In this document: piece by piece, positions 1-8,090 of the stretch | Position numbering within the stretch: the stretch's first letter is position 1 | Layout of the letters: every line of letters begins with the position of its first letter | Assembly: GCA_037447655.1 (NCBI GenBank) | Contig: JBBHKE010003002.1 | Span: 258,114-276,384 of the forward strand | Source of the DNA: Zygnema cylindricum | Lineage: Eukaryota; Streptophyta; Zygnematophyceae; Zygnematales; Zygnemataceae | DNA length: 18,271 nucleotides | Direction: 5' to 3' | The notes under the pieces: generated by a model | What the model saw: only the letters and a program-made list of their open reading frames with translations | What the model was told of the DNA's origin: nothing | Database searches by the model: none | Translations under genes and position numbers: made by a program

Positions 1-719
1 CGTGTGGTGAGAATTCTACTGGTTCAAGTGGTTCATTTCTGAAGTGGGTGTAGTTAAGAAAATATCCTCTCGTTCTCCGGTATATGAGTATGAATTGTAC
101 CCGGCCGGATTAAACTGCAGCTGTAGGAGTGCTGAGTAGAAGTCTAAATGCTCCCACTAAGAGGGATTGGGAGGCAGCTAAGAGAGTCCTTAGATATTTG
201 ATAGGAACTAGGGATCTATGGTTGCATTTGGGTGGGGAGAATACCGACATCACTACTTGGAGTGATGCTAGTTATGGTGATGCTCCGATGAGGAGATGTA
301 CTTTTGGATATGTATTATATGTGGGTGATGGGGCTTGCTGTTGGAGTAGCAAACAGCAAAAAGTTATTGCTCAGTCCACCATGGAGGCTGAGTATATGGC
401 CTCTTGCTCTCCTATAAAAGAATTGATGTGGGTGAAGTCTTTACTTGGTGAACTTGGTCATCTTAAGAGTGGTGTGCAAAAAATATTTTGTGATAATCAA
501 GCAGTAATCGCTATTTTTGCCAATCCTAAACATCATTTTAAAGCCAAACAAATCGACATCAGACTCAGCTTTGTTAGAGAGAAAGTAGAAAACAAAATAA
601 TCAGTTTAGAGTACCGACCAGATAGTGAGATGGTAGCAGATATGATGACCAAACCTGTGCCTTCCCCTAAACTAATTCTTTGCATGGAGAAGTGTGGTCT
701 GAAATTAAAGATTGACTAG
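1..719 (+). pseudogene. Copia RT end and RNase H (pol fragment)
   Basis: This is the C-terminal part of a copia polyprotein. From about 129 the frame is open for 196 residues and carries the RNase H signature: SDASYGD (first catalytic Asp), TMEAEYMA (Glu) and FCDNQAV (Asp), followed by the usual MMTKPVP tail. RNase H would remove the RNA strand of the RNA:DNA hybrid during reverse transcription in the virus-like particle. Upstream, the RT end motif NCTRPD is readable around 92-110 but is followed by a TAA at 111-113 where related elements have Ile; the segment before about 85 fits RT only with frame changes. The RNase H part looks intact but the upstream frame is broken, so the gene is a pseudogene. 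It is a diverged relative of the copia-B RNase H at 6916-7890. Confidence 0.9.
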
Positions 720-732
720 AAAATAAGGGGAT
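718..732 (+). promoter_or_regulatory. Polypurine tract of copia-A1
   Basis: A purine-rich run (AGAAAATAAGGGGAT) lies between the pol stop codon (717-719) and the TG that opens the 3' LTR at 733. This is the expected place for the plus-strand primer of an LTR retrotransposon. Copia-B has a similar AGGGGAG next to its 3' LTR. Confidence 0.75.
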
Positions 733-1790
733 TGTAGAAATTAATGCTCTATTTTAAGTATTTTCTAGGTCAAAATAGAAGTATAGAAAGAAGCTGAGGC
801 AGTCTACCTCTAACTTCTTTCTCCAACTCTTAAACTTGTCGCAGTAAATGAGAAATTAGAGAGGGAGCTAGAGCCATGGCTACGTAGGCTATCCAGAGGT
901 TTACGGAAAATAAACATTAGTTAGGGGTTTTATTTACTAAAAGGTATGTGCCGGCCATAGGATTTGATCCTGGTACCTGCCGGGCGGCAGACAGCTGGTA
1001 GCCGGTAGACTTAGCCGTTATGCCTAGACCTAGTGTTACGTACTATATGGTTTGATATTTAATTAAACATTTCCACGTATGATAATTCATTTAACTGTAG
1101 TTTTTTACGGGATACATAAATCCGGTAATGTAAAAGTACGGATTACGGTACGGATAACAAATCAATACAGCGAATTTATTTCTTTAGCGAAAACGAATAC
1201 CGCGCATGTATTTATTACGGCTACGATTAAATGTGAATTTAATCAGACGGCTTGAATTAGCGCCGAGATAACGAAAAAAGATTTCGACGGTTTTTGGTCA
1301 TCGCCACGTCGGATGTCACTTGGCGAAATTACATTGGATCTTGGTTTCTCCGGAGATTACGGCACCGAATCCAGATATGACATGTGTCGACATTTAGGCC
1401 ATGTCGTACAATGTCCGTAAATAAAGTACACCGGCACCTGTACTTTTGTGTACGGAATTGTGATCTGATAAGCTCCGTACATCAGTAGATAGAGTATGTG
1501 AGAGAGATAGGACTTAGAAAAAATTTGAAGATATGACCCTCTCTCCTAGGGAGCTTCTGTACAAAAGGTCAACTTTGACCCTCCATAACTTACTGCTCAA
1601 TGGAGCAAATTCAGAGATTGTTTTTGCTATCGACTAACGGGAGTCTTGTCTTCACAACGGTGAAGTTGGTTAGTGTTTTTGTTTGCCAAGGTGACAGTTA
1701 TTTTTGCTGAAACACAAAGGGGTTAGGGTTATCCTAGAGGCTTCTTGGAAGTTGTCCACTCTGAGGACTTATGGAGGTCTCAGAGTTTCA
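733..1790 (+). repeat. 3' LTR of copia-A1
   Basis: The LTR runs from TGTAGAAATTAATG to GAGTTTCA (1058 bp). It aligns along its length to the 5' LTR of copia-A2 read on the minus strand (5692 to 4613) and to the split LTR of copia-A3 (12511-13122 plus 15535-15830). Shared blocks are the U3 start with TTTTCTAG, the antisense tRNA-like block around 960-1030, the GGTCATCGCC region near 1297, the ACATTTAGGCCATG region near 1390 and the U5-like block 1500-1780. Identity between family members is moderate by eye, so they are old or from different subfamilies. No long reading frame here is credible. Confidence 0.85.
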
Positions 1791-2005
1791 GCGGTGACCG
1801 CAAACCGTCAAAATCTAATTCCGCGATCTTGCTATCATTCGCGGCCGTGTGATCAAACCCGAGTTTTAATCGTAGCCGTCATAAATACTTCCACGATATT
1901 TTTTTCCTTGTCGAAACAAAATGCACGGTATCCGTTTTGGAACCGTACCGTACTCCCTCTTTTACAAAACTGTTTCTATGCATGACGTATATAGTTTATG
2001 TTAAA
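1791..2005 (-). repeat. Copia-A2 3' LTR, middle fragment
   Basis: On the plus strand this fragment reads ATTCCGCGATCTTG, CGCGGCCGT, then TACAAAACTG, and lines up with 5128-5290 of the A2 5' LTR in the same orientation. It therefore continues the minus-strand LTR that starts at 3728. It stops at 1791, the right edge of copia-A1, and at 2005, the left edge of the 2006-3377 insertion. Confidence 0.7.
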
Positions 2006-3377
2006 TGTCAAGCGCGTGTGCATCTTCGACACATTTGCACTCCAGGAGTTCCGGGGCTTCATTCCACTTGGGACGGACTCTAGCGTACTGAGAAGGAAGA
2101 GGACAATCAGCCGGATCAGATCTTTCTATTTTCATCCTGGAACATTACGCACTTTAGTTCACCTTAAACGGAGGTCGACCTGAGGAGTTAGTCCGGTGCA
2201 AAGTGTTTGATCCATTATAGTGTGTGTTCTATGTAGCTCTAGTAGAGGGATACCTTAGAGAACGACACGTCACATTTGGGATTATCCCGTAGATCTTACT
2301 GTTAGCTGTCAGTATGATGTTAGTTCAGGCACAACCACCGGGCAAAGCATTTATGACGTAGGGACAAAGTTAGGCGGTTTCACGTCGAGTCAGAACTTTG
2401 TTTCCATTTTGTGTATTATAGAAGGACCTTCGACCGCCAATTCAGCCGAAACCAGTCGTCTTTCTTTTAGCCCTGAGTGTAGTACAGCCCGTTTTGTCTT
2501 ATGTCAGGACGATAACAATTGCTGACCGCTGATTGGCTTGTTAAATTGCTTTGACTTTGGAACTTGCAGTAGGACAAGTTCAAATTGTATAAGGCACTTG
2601 GGGCCGAAGGAGACTGGTTGCTTTTCAGTACTGTCTCCTAAGAAAACCCCCAAAGAATTAAAATCAATCTTTCTGTTGGAGAACGGTTGCATTGTGTCGT
2701 GGACTCTATTGCCATCTTTGTTTTGGATTGTCTTTTGTGGAGACCGTAGCACGGGTGGGTAGTTGGCACTATCTCCTCTTTGGGCGGTTTGGACTTTCGC
2801 TGTTTGAAACTAAGAAGAGTCTTGTCGGATCCTTGCGGTGGAACCGGAAGGGTTGAGGGAGACTCATACCGGTCTTCGGGGCCATTGGGGGAGGTTTCTT
2901 CTACTGAGTTTGGCCATCGTTGCACTCCGGGGTATGTGAATTCGCTTCACCATTATCATTCATTTCTATCTTTAATTCCATTCTCTGGGGCAAGGTGATA
3001 TTGTTTAATCTGAAAAGCCGATATTTGTTATTTCTATATTTTTGCGTGGGAGTTATTTGCACACTCTTGTGGTCATCTTTGGGTTTGTCCGGAGTTTTGC
3101 GGAAAGGATCGTACGACTCCCATTTCCTTCCTATTCTTTGGAGAGTAGCTGGGAGTGTGGCATTTCGTGGGCTTCCAGCGGAGTAGCAAGGGCACCTTTC
3201 TTTTCTACTCCATTCCTCCTTACTATCTATGCATATCCCTGGGGGGGGGTAATGAACAGAGATGGGCATTATCACGGATCCAAGGGAGCATCAGCATTTG
3301 GGGTGGATTGCAGGTTTCTCATGCACACCTCTTTGGACATATAACCTGGACCTCCCGGTTACCAGGCACGCTCGACA
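2006..3377. mobile_element. 1.37-kb insertion of unknown class in the A2 3' LTR
   Basis: The A2 LTR alignment breaks near 2005 and resumes near 3378, so about 1372 bp are extra here. The edges are inverted and similar: TGTCAAGCGCG at the left and CGCTCGACA at the right. They are flanked by TTAAA and TAAAA, a possible imperfect 5-bp target duplication. This fits a solo LTR of a Ty3-type element (TGTC...GACA ends) or a DNA transposon with short terminal inverted repeats. Several short overlapping reading frames exist on both strands, but none shows a recognisable motif. A nine-G run lies at 3241-3249. The class is unresolved. Confidence 0.5.
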
Positions 3378-3728
3378 TAAAAGAATTAGTTCACGTCTAA
3401 CAATTTAAATATTTGTCAAAACTTATATACTTTACAATTGGTTTTATACTTGTAGGATAAAAGAAACCGCTACCGGCTGACTTGACAGACGGCAGGTACC
3501 AAGATCAAATCGTGGGTCCGTTAAGTATCCTTTTAGTAAACCTACTAAAAACAATGGCATGTCTCTCTCTGGACAGCACAAGCAGCCATGGTTCTAGCTC
3601 TCTCTTTAATTCAATGACTACGACAATTGTGGAAGTTGAAGAGAGGAGTTAGAGGAAGACTGCCTCGGCTTTTTTTCTGCATTTGATTTTAGACCTAGAA
3701 AATAGTAAAAGAATCATTAATTTCTATA
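3378..3728 (-). repeat. Copia-A2 3' LTR, U3 fragment
   Basis: Read on the minus strand this starts TATAGAAATTAATG, matching TGTAGAAATTAATG of A1 with the second base changed. It continues through TTTTCTAGGTCTAAAA, a GAGGCAGTCTTCCTCTAAC block, GAGAGAGCTAGAACCATGG and the antisense tRNA-like block TTTGATCTTGGTACCTGCC. All of these are shared with A1. The 20-bp array present in the A2 5' LTR is absent here. Confidence 0.75.
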
Positions 3729-4611
3729 AGACCATTGGTCCGGATTCATCAGATTGTGTTTTCTGTCTTCCTCGTCCGTAGTTTCCTCCTGATTTTTTGG
3801 GATCCTTGCTTCTCCAATCAGCTCTTGTTGTCAAAGCTTGTCCACTCTTCCCTCCCATCCGGATCTCTATTGTATTCTCTCGGACGAGAATCATCCCTAC
3901 TACAGAATAACAGATCCACTTGGAGTCCGGCAAATCTTGCACACGGTTGACAATGTTTTCATAATCATTCGATAACTTCATGAGCACGTTGTTAACCTTC
4001 ATATTTTATGTTTCTACCTGAACAACACTCTCTGATTCCATGAAAAGGGTTGAAAGCTCATTACAAAAGTCTTACATCTTTCCCTCTTTGTATGCAAATG
4101 CATCTATCTATTGATCAGCCAATTGCTGCTACTGAATGGTACCACTCCTGTACATCTTCATGAGGGCAATTTACAGATTGGATGCCCTTTCCTCTTGCAA
4201 ATGAGGAGATGTAAGTCCTTGAGTAAGATGGCAGAGAATGAAGTGTTTTGCCACCATATTATTGTAGTCCCAAGTATCAACATCATTCTCCTCATTACTT
4301 GGAATAAGTGACGTGAACATTGAACTGGTTGCAATGGGTGTTGTTATCGGTGTAACTATTTTCTTTTCTTTCCGTTTTTCCATCACAATGCTCTCTCCGT
4401 CCTGCGAATCCTCCGTTGGAGCGGGATCTGCTTTTCAAGTAATCTTGCTTCCCCTAAACCTTTGAAGAATGGCTGAACTAGATGGATGCCTCACTAGTCC
4501 ACTTACTATCCCCCAAAATCTCTTTTCACATAAAGCTCCTGTCATCATACTTTTCGAATATATGAAGCGTGTTCCATTAAATATAGGCACCCTAGAGGGT
4601 GGGCCTATAAC
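3724..4611 (-). pseudogene. gag: Copia-A2 Gag, degraded
   Basis: Read on the minus strand from the primer-binding site, the protein begins with the motif GPPSRVPIFNG, almost the same as GPPSRIPVFDG of copia-B Gag and GPLSRVPIFNG of copia-A3 Gag. Three open segments separated by stops or shifts follow: about 4617-4435, 4386-4171 (with WDYNNMVAKHFI, comparable to the mid-Gag helix of copia proteins) and 4002-3724 (VNNVLMKLSNDYENIV, then a basic Gly/Lys/Arg-rich end GGNYGRGRQK). Gag would form the particle shell. No CCHC zinc knuckle is visible before the stop at 3724-3726, which overlaps the LTR start. It is broken and non-functional; the family call rests on the N-terminal motif and position. 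Confidence 0.7.
4598..4611 (-). promoter_or_regulatory. Primer-binding site of copia-A2, half-tRNA-iMet type
   Basis: One base after the LTR end the minus strand reads GTTATAGGCCCACC. From memory of the plant initiator tRNA, the complement of its anticodon arm from nucleotide 39 backwards is GTTATGGGCCCACC, a 13 of 14 match. The usual plant copia site TGGTATCAGAGC is not present. The same bases encode the conserved Gag residues V-I-G-P-P. Confidence 0.65.
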
Positions 4612-4612
4612 C

Positions 4613-5692
4613 AACAACTGTGAGACCTCAATTGGTCCTCAACGTGGGCAGCTCACTTGAAGCGCCTAAGATAACCGTAACCCCTTTGAGTTTCCACAAG
4701 AATAATTGTCACCCTGACAGATAAAAAGATTGACCAATTCCACCCATGTGAAGATATGACTCCCCTTAGTCCATAATAAAAAGAATCTCCCAATTTGCTC
4801 CCCATAGCAATAAGTTATGAAGGGTCAAAGTTGACATTTAGTATAAGAGCTCTCTAGAAGAGAAGGGTCTACCTGCTAAATTTTCTAAGTCCTATCCCTC
4901 TCTAAACCCTATACTAGTAAAGTACGGCAACAATAAGATTATTGTGTCGTATAAAAAAGTACAGGTGCCGATGTACTTTCTGTACGGCCATCGAACACCA
5001 TGGCCAAAATGTCGACGCTTGTCTTATCCAGATTCGTTTATGTATTCTCCGGAGATGCCGCAAGCCAATGTGATTGTGCCACGTGTCATTTGACTTGGCG
5101 ATGACCAAAAACTGCCAAAGCGCCCATTCCGCGATCTTGGCATCTATCGCGGCCGTTCGATCTAGATCGGTTTTTAATTCTTGCCGTCAAAGTTAATTGC
5201 GTGGTATTTGTTTCGTGGTTGAAACAAATGCGCAATATTTTTTTTCGTAGAGTTTTGTACGTCGTTTATACAAAACTATGTTTATGTCCAAAAATTTGTT
5301 CGTGCCGTAAAACGAATTTGTCTACTTATACCTCTTTAAATAGTTATCAAACCCTATATCTATCAGCACTCATCCTAGACTTATACAATAAAGCTACCGG
5401 CTATTAGGGACTTGACGGCCGTGAGTACTAGGATCAAATCTTGGGTCCGTTAAGTGCCTTTGTAGTAGACCTACCAAACTGCTACTTGTCTCTTTGTCAT
5501 GCCGCATGGTATCGGACGCATGCGTGCACAATATTTTGCATGCGTACACGATATCGCGCACGCACGCACAATATTGTGCTCGCACGCGCGATATTCTGCA
5601 TGCGTGCACGATACGGTGCACGCACACGCGATATTGTGTCCACGCGCACGATTTTATCTAGAAAATACGAAAAAGAACCTTTAGTTTCTACA
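4613..5692 (-). repeat. 5' LTR of copia-A2, with a 20-bp array in U3
   Basis: The LTR starts on the minus strand at 5692 with TGTAGAAACTAAAGG, followed by TTTTCTAGATAAAATCG. It then enters a 20-bp tandem array (about 5655 to 5499) and returns to family-A LTR sequence at GGTAGGTCTACTAC. The rest matches A1 to the end (U5-like block 4880 to 4640). Its length is about 1080 bp. The terminal bases before the primer-binding site read TT instead of CA, probably by mutation. It is inserted in Ty3 RT sequence. Confidence 0.8.
5499..5655. repeat. 20-bp alternating purine/pyrimidine minisatellite (copy 1)
   Basis: From 5521 to 5640 the sequence divides into six exact 20-base blocks, each of the form YGCRYRCRCR followed by ATATTNTGCN, with partial blocks at both ends. 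Each unit joins a GCGCGTGC-like run to an AATATT core. It borders CATGCCGCATG at 5499-5509. The long alternating runs are of a kind that can adopt Z-DNA, and many units are self-complementary. It has no unique spacers, so it is not a CRISPR. The second copy of the family is at 14235-14467 in inverted orientation. Confidence 0.85.
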
Positions 5693-6060
5693 CAACGCTT
5701 TTTAATCCACACACAATAATAGGCTCCCATATTTTTTGGTCACAAAGAGGACAGGGGCTCCATACGGTGACTTGCTCAGCTCAATAGCTCCGGCCTCTAC
5801 CAACGCTGCTTCTTGAGCTCATCCAACTCGGTGTAGCTCATTTTATACATCTTGTTGGCGGAAGTTACAGCTCCGAGAACAAGCTCGATCTTGTGGTCCA
5901 CGTCGCGTTTGGGAGGTAAACCTTCCGGGAGCTTTGGTGGAAAAACATCAACATACTCGTCAAGAAGCTTTGCAAAGACTTTCGCGGCCTCAACGGAAGC
6001 CTCTCCATTGTCACCACCTCGTTTGGCGTTTAAGTTGGGATCTTTTTTCGACCACTCTTT
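5693..6060 (-). pseudogene. Ty3/gypsy protease-RT linker and RT start
   Basis: On the minus strand from 6060 the frame reads a linker and then the entry to a Ty3/gypsy reverse transcriptase: LLDEYVDVFPPKLPEGLPPK, then HKIELVLGA and ELKKQ at about 5815. A frameshift there moves the match to another frame, which continues with EAGAIELSKSPYGAPVLFV, TKKYGSL and LCVD, then a stop where Tyr is usual. The match ends at 5693, exactly where the copia-A2 5' LTR begins. The upstream half of this gene is at 11829-12510; when copia-B and one TCTTT copy are discounted the reading frame is continuous across the junction. The catalytic YxDD region of RT is beyond the A2 insertion and not seen. Confidence 0.85.
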
Positions 6061-6108
6061 TGTTTTTCTGAGACAAACCGAAGACGATGAGGATGCCGGT
6101 GTAGTCAT
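5797..6108 (-). other. LTR-initiated ORF fused in frame to Ty3 linker/RT
   Basis: The 3' LTR of copia-B carries the copia Gag start (MTTPASSSSSV, start codon at 6108). Because the LTR ends at 6061 and the interrupted Ty3 gene follows, the frame stays open across the junction and runs 103 codons to 5797. The first 16 or so residues come from the LTR and the rest from the Ty3 linker and RT start. An 8-bp difference between the two LTR copies (see 10984-11823) affects the frame at this point. Whether it is transcribed cannot be told; a functional product is unlikely. Confidence 0.6.
6056..6060. other. Target-site duplication of copia-B, left copy (TCTTT)
   Basis: TCTTT lies directly outside the TG at 6061. 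The same five bases lie directly outside the CA at 11823 (11824-11828). Five bases is the usual duplication length for Ty1/copia integration, so this fixes both ends of copia-B and shows that 6061-11823 arrived as one insertion. Confidence 0.9.
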
Positions 6109-6892
6109 CTCGGAACCAAACCAAGCAAGAAACTTTCACAAAAACCGGTCTGAAAAACAGCAACTTCAACAGTTGATAAAACCCAAACCAGAGACAAAAT
6201 AGCTCTGAAAATCTACCACAGTGTAGATATAATCAATATAAACATACACACAAAATTACAAGTAATTCTGCTAACAGATCTGTGAGATATCCACAGATGA
6301 AAATGCCAAAAACAGGTTGTACAGTTTTTGACTACAAAATGTTCATACCTTCAAAGTTATCTAAGTCCTACTAATATACACCGAAGCCTATGCTGCTGAA
6401 CGTACGGAGGCATACCATCCGTACAATAAATACCTGCGGCTCGAACCGAACAAGGTACGTCATACAAAAAGATTCCTTTACTAATCAACTAACCACACAA
6501 AGACAAAAATCTACTTAACTAGATATTTACAAAGGAGTAGGATTCTATATGCCACGTCATTTGTCGTGTATGTGGATCACACGGACCAGTATTTGTCGGC
6601 GGTCTCCCTCAGCCGCGTACATATCACATTCGGCACCGTAGACAAATCTCCATGTGCCATTTTGTCCTCAAGTGTATATATGCACAAACAATCGGATATT
6701 CTGGAGTGTCCTCTTTCTTGTAGTGACTTGTGTCTCGGGAGTGTATACAAAGGTGTACTCCCTACCGATCTAGTGGAACATCAATTCTGGTGTGTAATGA
6801 AACGAACTTACAACCAAACATATGCTAATTCGTGAAACTCTCTCTCCCTCACACTCGAGGCATAGAGAGGACTAAAGCTTTCCAAAACAACA
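6061..6892 (-). repeat. 3' LTR of copia-B
   Basis: It starts on the minus strand at 6892 with TGTTGTTTTGGAAAGC right after the polypurine tract, and ends with CTCAGAAAAACA at 6061 next to the TCTTT duplication. It pairs with 10984-11823 at a constant offset of 4931 bases from 6080 upward. Relative to the 5' LTR it lacks 8 bases near 6076 and has about 15-20 substitutions, several clustered around 6190-6240. The last 48 bases are the start of the Gag reading frame. Confidence 0.95.
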
Positions 6893-6902
6893 CTCCCCTA
6901 AA
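6893..6902 (-). promoter_or_regulatory. Polypurine tract of copia-B
   Basis: Immediately upstream of the 3' LTR the minus strand reads TAGGGGAG and then the LTR's TGTTG. This is the standard position and composition for the plus-strand DNA primer, and it supports the LTR boundary at 6892. Confidence 0.8.
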
Positions 6903-6915
6903 GCTTTAGACTCTT

Positions 6916-7164
6916 CTAGCCACTTAAGCCACATGCCTCTCTGCAAAACTTTAATTTAGGTGCAGGCAAGGGTATAGTCATCATGTCAGCAACCATCTCC
7001 TCATCTGGTAAATAACTGAGTTTCAGAACTCTTCCCATAACCTTCTCTCTCACAAAGTGTAGCTTGATATCAATGTGTTTGCTCTTAAAGTGATGGCTAG
7101 GGTTAGATGCAATAGCAATGGCAGCCTGATTGTCACACCACACTACTTGAGGTCCAGATTGCAT
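6916..7164 (-). pseudogene. Copia-B RNase H, C-terminal part
   Basis: This continues the RNase H frame after an in-frame TAG at 7168-7170. It carries the third catalytic region VWCDNQAAIAIA, then HHFKSKHIDIKLHFVREKV and the terminal motif DEEMVADMMTIPLP, typical of the end of copia RNase H. It ends with a stop 23 bases before the LTR, next to the polypurine tract. Residues match the plus-strand copia-A1 copy in order and spacing. The TAG splits what was one protein. Confidence 0.9.
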
Positions 7165-7167
7165 AAA

Positions 7168-7890
7168 CTAAAGCTCTTGAAGGAGAGACTTTACCCAAAG
7201 TAGCTCTTTGACGGCTGCGCTAGCCGCCATGTACTCAGCCTCCATAGTAGACCGAGCTGTCACCTTCTGAAGTTTGTTGCTCCAGCAGCATGTCCCACTT
7301 CCAATCTTCAGAATGTATCCACTAGTAGAGCGTCGGCTTGGCATATCTCCATAGCTCGCATCGCTCCATGTCTGAATTTTTACTTCCTCTCCACCGAGAG
7401 AGAGTCGGAGGTTTCGAGTTCCTCCAAGGTATCGAAGAACTCTCTTTGCCGCCACCCAGTCTGACTTCTTTGGATTTTGCAAACTTCGGCTTAAGGCTCC
7501 AACAGCTGCTGCAATATCCGGACGGGTACAGTTCATGAAGTAGATGAGGCTTCCGACTATCTGCCTGTAAGGAATGGAGGACATAAAATCTGCCTCCCCT
7601 GACTCCAAAGAGTCATCAATCACAACCCCACCATCTAATTCTTTCCCTTCTATTTTCTGTCTGAACTCCATGGGAGTAGCACTTCCCTTTGCCTGTGACA
7701 TGCCGAACCTTTCAAGCATGTTTCCAATGGCTTCTTTCTGTGTCAAATAAATTAGTCTTTGTTTTCTATCCCTTTCTACCTGAATTCCCAAAATATACTT
7801 AGCCTCCCCTAAATCTTTCATTTCGAACCGGGAATTTAGAGTTGTTTTTATTTTGTTAATTTCATTAATGGATTTGCTTAGCAACAACAA
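7168..7890 (-). pseudogene. Copia-B RT palm/thumb end and RNase H, N-terminal part
   Basis: This 240-codon open stretch begins just after the RT active site (LLLSKSINEI), runs through RFEMKDLGEAKYILGIQV, LTQKEAIGNMLERFGM, PYRQIVGSLIYFMNCTRPD (end of RT) and into RNase H with TWSDASYGD and TMEAEYMAA. It is in another frame from the upstream RT, which ends at 7878; the shift falls in a TA-repeat tract near 7907-7916. The motif that should be YVDD reads YVDY here, so one of the two active-site aspartates is replaced by tyrosine. Even without the stops this RT should be inactive. Confidence 0.9.
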
Positions 7891-8069
7891 ATAATCAACA
7901 TAAACAGCAATATATATATCACTCCATCTTCCCCTTCCATTACATAAACTGAATGATCTGAACTGATTCTAGTAAAGCCAAGATTTGTCAAAAATTCATC
8001 CAGTTTTAGGTTCCACTGTCGTGGAGCCTGCTTCAGACCATAAAGGGACTTCAACAATTTACAAACCAC
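7878..8069 (-). pseudogene. Copia-B RT, central part
   Basis: This segment continues the frame of 8091-9758 after an in-frame TAA at 8091-8093. It holds the RT motifs CKLLKSLYGLKQAPRQWN and DEFLTNLGFTRISSDHSVYV, which are highly conserved in Ty1/copia. After GEDGVIYI the frame leaves the RT pattern because of the shift in a TA-repeat tract and runs to a stop at 7878. The matching downstream RT is in the 7168-7890 frame. Confidence 0.9.
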
Positions 8070-8090
8070 ATTTTCTTTCTCTTTTTCTAC

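Larger units (their letters stand above)
1..1790 (+). mobile_element. Copia-A1: 3' part of a Ty1/copia element
   Basis: The left edge of the window cuts into a plus-strand Ty1/copia element. Visible in order are the end of reverse transcriptase, RNase H, a polypurine tract and a complete 3' LTR ending in CA at 1790. Directly after 1790 the sequence changes to LTR sequence of the same family in the opposite orientation, so A1 is inserted into the 3' LTR of copia-A2. The target duplication should be GCGGT (1791-1795), but its partner lies outside the window. The 5' LTR, gag and most of pol are also outside. Confidence 0.85.
1791..5692 (-). mobile_element. Copia-A2: gag-only copia derivative, itself invaded twice
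   Basis: This minus-strand element has a 5' LTR (5692 to 4613), a primer-binding site, a degraded gag (4611 to 3724) and a 3' LTR starting at 3728. The interior holds no protease, integrase, RT or RNase H and no polypurine tract; the gag end meets the LTR start directly. The 3' LTR is interrupted by a 1.37-kb insertion (2006-3377) and ends abruptly at 1791 where copia-A1 is inserted. The 5' end sits inside the Ty3 RT, with CAACG (5693-5697) as the expected target duplication. The two LTRs differ in U3 content, which is unusual and is discussed as a finding. Confidence 0.75.

Noticed and set aside
1704-2183. Plus-strand open frames crossing 1790
   Set aside because: They cross the junction between two LTRs of opposite orientation and have no domain.
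2504-3400. Many overlapping short frames on both strands inside the 2006-3377 insertion
   Set aside because: They overlap one another in all frames, are under 125 codons and show no motif; they look like chance frames in GC-balanced non-coding DNA.
5394-5730. Several open frames on both strands over the 20-bp array (also at 14162-14536)
   Set aside because: The translated repeats (CMRTRYRARTH-like) follow from the 20-bp periodicity and appear in many frames at once.
6061-6110. Copia-B 3' end as LTR plus a leftover piece of a second tandem gag
   Set aside because: The TG at 6061 directly abuts TCTTT, which matches 11824-11828, so the Gag-start sequence is inside the LTR and not part of a tandem element.
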